NCBI GenBank assembly: GCA_007258455.2
Contig: VDFB02193867.1
Coordinates: 564,217,291 to 564,281,290 of the forward strand
Reading direction: 5' to 3'
DNA length: 64,000 nt
From: Sequoia sempervirens
Lineage: Eukaryota; Streptophyta; Pinopsida; Cupressales; Cupressaceae
Below are positions 61,501 to 64,000 of this stretch, piece after piece. The translations under genes and the position numbers were made by a program. Under the pieces are notes generated by a model. The model worked only from the letters and a program-made list of their open reading frames with translations, searched no databases and was not told the origin of the DNA. Position 1 is the first letter of the stretch. The number at the start of each line of letters is the position of its first letter.

Positions 61501-62661
61501 CAACTTGAAAAGACAACCCCTATACTGAAGGACCCAAGGGCGAGATTGGAAGCCATCTTGGATCGATCCTTGACCACAAAAAAGAAAGAGAAGAAGCCCA
61601 AGGTCTGATCCAAGATAATAATGGATGCTTCCGGCTCTCGAGTGGCACAAATTGCAATGCCTACCATTGGCCACGCAGGGGTGAGCTATAATATCTCCAC
61701 CATTGACTTGGGGATAGCAACTAGAGAGAAAAAGGTTGAACACCTGGAGGATTCAATGGCCATGGTGGTGCACCTAATAAAGCCAAACAAGGTCTCCAAG
61801 GATGAGCTTAAAGCGCAGGTTGCTGCCCTAACAGACTACATACAACAATGGTCCTCAATGGATGACCTGCCCACCACCTCCATGGCCGCACTGCAGTTGC
61901 TCTCCAAAGAACAGATTGACAAGATGGAGAGAAGGAAGAACTTGGAGAAAACCACCGAGGATTGGCTCCGACAAGTTGCATACCTCAGAAACATGGGAAT
62001 CAGCAGGGCTGTATGGATAGCCAACAAGTTCTTGGACCTGATCCAGTCCCTGGAGAGCACAAAGGGTCTCTACACCAATTTCCTTGCAACATATGACTCC
62101 ACCCTCCTAAGAATTGAATCCATCCTTCAGATTCCTGAGAACACATGGGAGGAGAAGATAGAGCTGAAAAAGGAAGATCATTGGCTCGTTGATGTGTGGC
62201 GCAAAGACCTCGACAACTAGAGGGAGAGGTTGGAGCAAATCCTGAACAAGGTGAATCCAGATATTGAGTGGATCAAAGAAATCTGGGCATAATGCACCCA
62301 ATACCTTAAGTTGATGATGGGATATGATATGCCCACTGTGCAAATGGATGTCGAGAAGATCAAGCCATACTTCCAGGAGAAGATGAAGGACAGGACAGCT
62401 GGAGAAATCACAACAGAGTTCCTAAGTTTTACTGCCTGTGCCTTTGACCAATCAGAGCTATTCAGAGACCAAGGCTCGAAGTATGACAAAGACTGGAAAA
62501 GGCTGGAAGAGAACACTAAGGAGTGGAGCTACCAAGCATTACGATGTGAAATCCTTGAAATCGACAAGCTCCAGGTCGTCATCCTCAAGTACATAGAGCA
62601 CACAGCTTCCGAGGAGCAAGAGGACAGCCTAGCCAAAGAAGAAGACCTTCCTGAGAAGTAG
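58598..62661 (+). pseudogene. Long element ORF, 1354 codons, 16 stops, no frameshift
   Basis: From the 3' splice site at 58597 to TAG at 62659 one frame is kept. Internal stops: 58921, 59116, 59254, 59275, 59431, 59461, 59653, 59842, 60097, 60175, 60817, 60850, 61126, 61606, 62218, 62290. Regions: a basic start (KDKGKKFGKTPRRKEDK); a globular part at about 58700-60250 with VSFDWGSIISNCFHEQF, DAFIGHIIRFVIGDFE and DWYTARPWMDPHGHVRKALG; a Ser/Pro/Thr-rich linker (60300-60800); an acidic, Lys/Glu-rich part (60880-61600); and a helical, probably coiled-coil part (61620-62650). No zinc knuckle, protease, reverse transcriptase or integrase motif is seen. It is probably the single ORF (gag-like or unique) of a non-autonomous retroelement, or a dead gene; the family is not recognised. 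Codons are GC-richer than elsewhere in the window. Confidence 0.7.
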
Positions 62662-62798
62662 CTATAGTAAAGAAAACAGCAATTAGCTACAGGATGAAAA
62701 GGCTATAGTGTCATCCACAAAAGGATGAAATAGGGAAGGGACAAAAATGTAATTTTAAATTGAGATCTATTTGGGGGTAGGTGAAACTTACAAAATGC

Positions 62799-62869
62799 GG
62801 AATGGAATGGAATGGAATGGAATGGAATGGAATGGATGGAATGGAATGGAATGGAAGGAATGGAATGGA
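62799..62869. repeat. GGAAT pentanucleotide microsatellite
   Basis: About 14 near-perfect GGAAT units with a one-base loss in the middle (GGATGGAAT) and one AAGGAAT variant. A few more units are scattered to 62892. It lies 138 bases after the end of the long frame. Confidence 0.95.
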
Positions 62870-62908
62870 GCCCATAACATCTGAATGGAATGGAATACAT
62901 TAGGAATG

Positions 62909-63435
62909 CTATTGCATGGGGTGGAAAATTCCCATTGTTGATAATCCCTTTAGTCCGCCAGCCTTTTGGTCAGCTTGGTCAAGGTAGATGCAAACCAGGC
63001 CTCGGACTTGATTTCCAGCTGTTCCAGCATTCATTCTGATCTTATGCATGTGTTTGACAAGTGGATGAAGACTGTTCTTAGAAGATAAAGTACACCTATG
63101 ATAATCGTGAAATCCCTGGTTAAGTGGGATATTATTTTGAGGAATTGTCCATTGCAAGAACTCCATTGTCACTATTCATAGCAAGCTTTATACTTAGGAA
63201 CTTTTCTTCCCTTTCGCTCTTTTCCCTTTTTTTTAGTAACTGACCAATACCAAGGTTCATTGCACATTGTAAAGCCAAATCCAACAACTAAATGGAGTTC
63301 AAGATTGCTGTTTGAACCTACAACCGATGCATAACAACTTCCCATCCTAAGGATTCCATTCCAAGACCCAACTTCATGCTTTGTGTCCACACTTTGTATT
63401 TTCTGTAAGACCGCCTTGTGATTCCAGCAAATCAC
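62909..63435 (-). other. Two adjoining minus-strand open frames, unrecognised
   Basis: On the minus strand 63435-63172 and 63172-62909 are each open for 87 codons and abut at 63172. They have mixed, protein-like composition (for example VDTKHEVGSWNGILRMGSCY and MHKIRMNAGTAGNQVRGLVC), unlike the AT-rich noise around them. I recognise no family and see no clear splice sites. They may be a remnant of one gene or chance; base composition here is closer to neutral, which makes long frames less rare. Confidence 0.2.
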
Positions 63436-64000
63436 ATCAAACTACTGAGGTATCTAAGCACTGTCATGACCTGACATCTGAGAGACCTTGGGATAGTGTT
63501 CTACAATTCGATTGTGGAGTATTGTCTTTCAAGAGAGGTAGTGCGCCTATGCACTGCCTGTGTTGAGAAGTGCATAAAAACACCATCAACAATATCCATA
63601 TTAATTTCATTTCCTAATCATTTATTTTCTTATAGTAAAATTAACTATTAGAAGAACAAGAAGATACTACATGCATACTTGCATACTTTGAAGTAATAAA
63701 GTAATAACACAAAAATCTTTATTTATATCTAAGATAATCATACTACTTTAAAGTACTATTACATTATAATTCTAATTTATTTTTGAGATAAAATAAAGAA
63801 TTTAAGTATTTAATTCTTTCTTACTTCATATCTACAGATTATCTATATTCTAAAAGAGGAGAAATTGATTTAGAAAAGAAATCTTTTCAAATGGGGTTTT
63901 CAATTTATAATGATGGAAATTGATCCCCTTCATGGAGATAGTCCAATTTCTCATTTAATCTAGACCTATTTTAGTACCTTTTCATTAATTACCCCTTTAA
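63436..64000. other. Non-coding, AT-rich end of window
   Basis: There is no supportable gene or repeat; AT content rises again from about 63570. Confidence 0.45.

Noticed and set aside
58598..62661. Stop codons read through or corrected by U-to-C RNA editing
   Set aside because: TAG/TAA at Gln positions would fit such editing in form, but it is known from organelle transcripts of some ferns and hornworts, not nuclear elements, and the same pattern occurs in a clearly dead Copia element.
62799..62869. GGAAT array as a centromeric or satellite III-like sequence
   Set aside because: Only about 70 bases long; an ordinary microsatellite.
1..64000. CRISPR arrays, tRNA or rRNA genes
   Set aside because: I looked for spaced direct repeats with unique spacers and for tRNA/rRNA landmarks and saw none; tandem arrays here are minisatellites without spacers.

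Overview
This is a plant nuclear window made almost entirely of decayed transposable elements. It is AT-rich, with spliced eukaryotic gene structures, Ty1/Copia and DNA-transposon remnants, a pentatricopeptide-repeat (PPR) gene fragment and no intact host gene that I can support. The PPR wording, the large low-gene background and the old, degraded repeats suggest a gymnosperm (conifer-like) or similar large-genome land plant. That is an inference, not a demonstrated assignment.

The scaffold consists of four contigs separated by runs of exactly 100 N (17035-17134, 43932-44031, 55691-55790). Across each of the first two gaps the end of one contig repeats as the start of the next: 9394-17034 recurs as 17135-24833, and about 32617-43931 recurs as about 44033-55345. 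Both are dovetail overlaps, so roughly 19 kb is probably one locus shown twice (unmerged or allelic contig ends) rather than real tandem duplication.

Contig 1 holds a minus-strand LTR retroelement relic (272-4853) with a 0.99 kb terminal-inverted-repeat transposon inside it (2152-3140), a pair of GGGTTCG hairpins (4927-5054), a broken PPR fragment on the minus strand (5330-5800), and a complete but dead Ty1/Copia element (8159-14508) with a 5-bp target duplication. Contig 2 repeats the Copia 3' part. It then carries the most interesting object, a candidate ~16 kb DNA transposon (25921-41982). This has inverted ends, palindromic GGGATCCC arrays near each end, a plus-strand DDE-type transposase pseudogene (27481-30933), a convergent minus-strand multi-exon accessory gene (34310-36682) with a small paralogue upstream (37410-37726), and minisatellites between them. 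A relative of the accessory gene lies just outside the right end on the plus strand (42040-42803). Contig 3 is a second, noisier copy of the right two thirds of this region.

Contig 4 is different: a GC-richer leader (55791-58597), then one very long reading frame of 1354 codons (58598-62661) interrupted by 16 stops and no frameshift, followed by a GGAAT microsatellite.

A theme running through the window is that the in-frame stops of the dead elements sit almost wholly at former CAG, CAA or TGG codons. That is the signature expected from deamination of methylated cytosine in silenced repeats.
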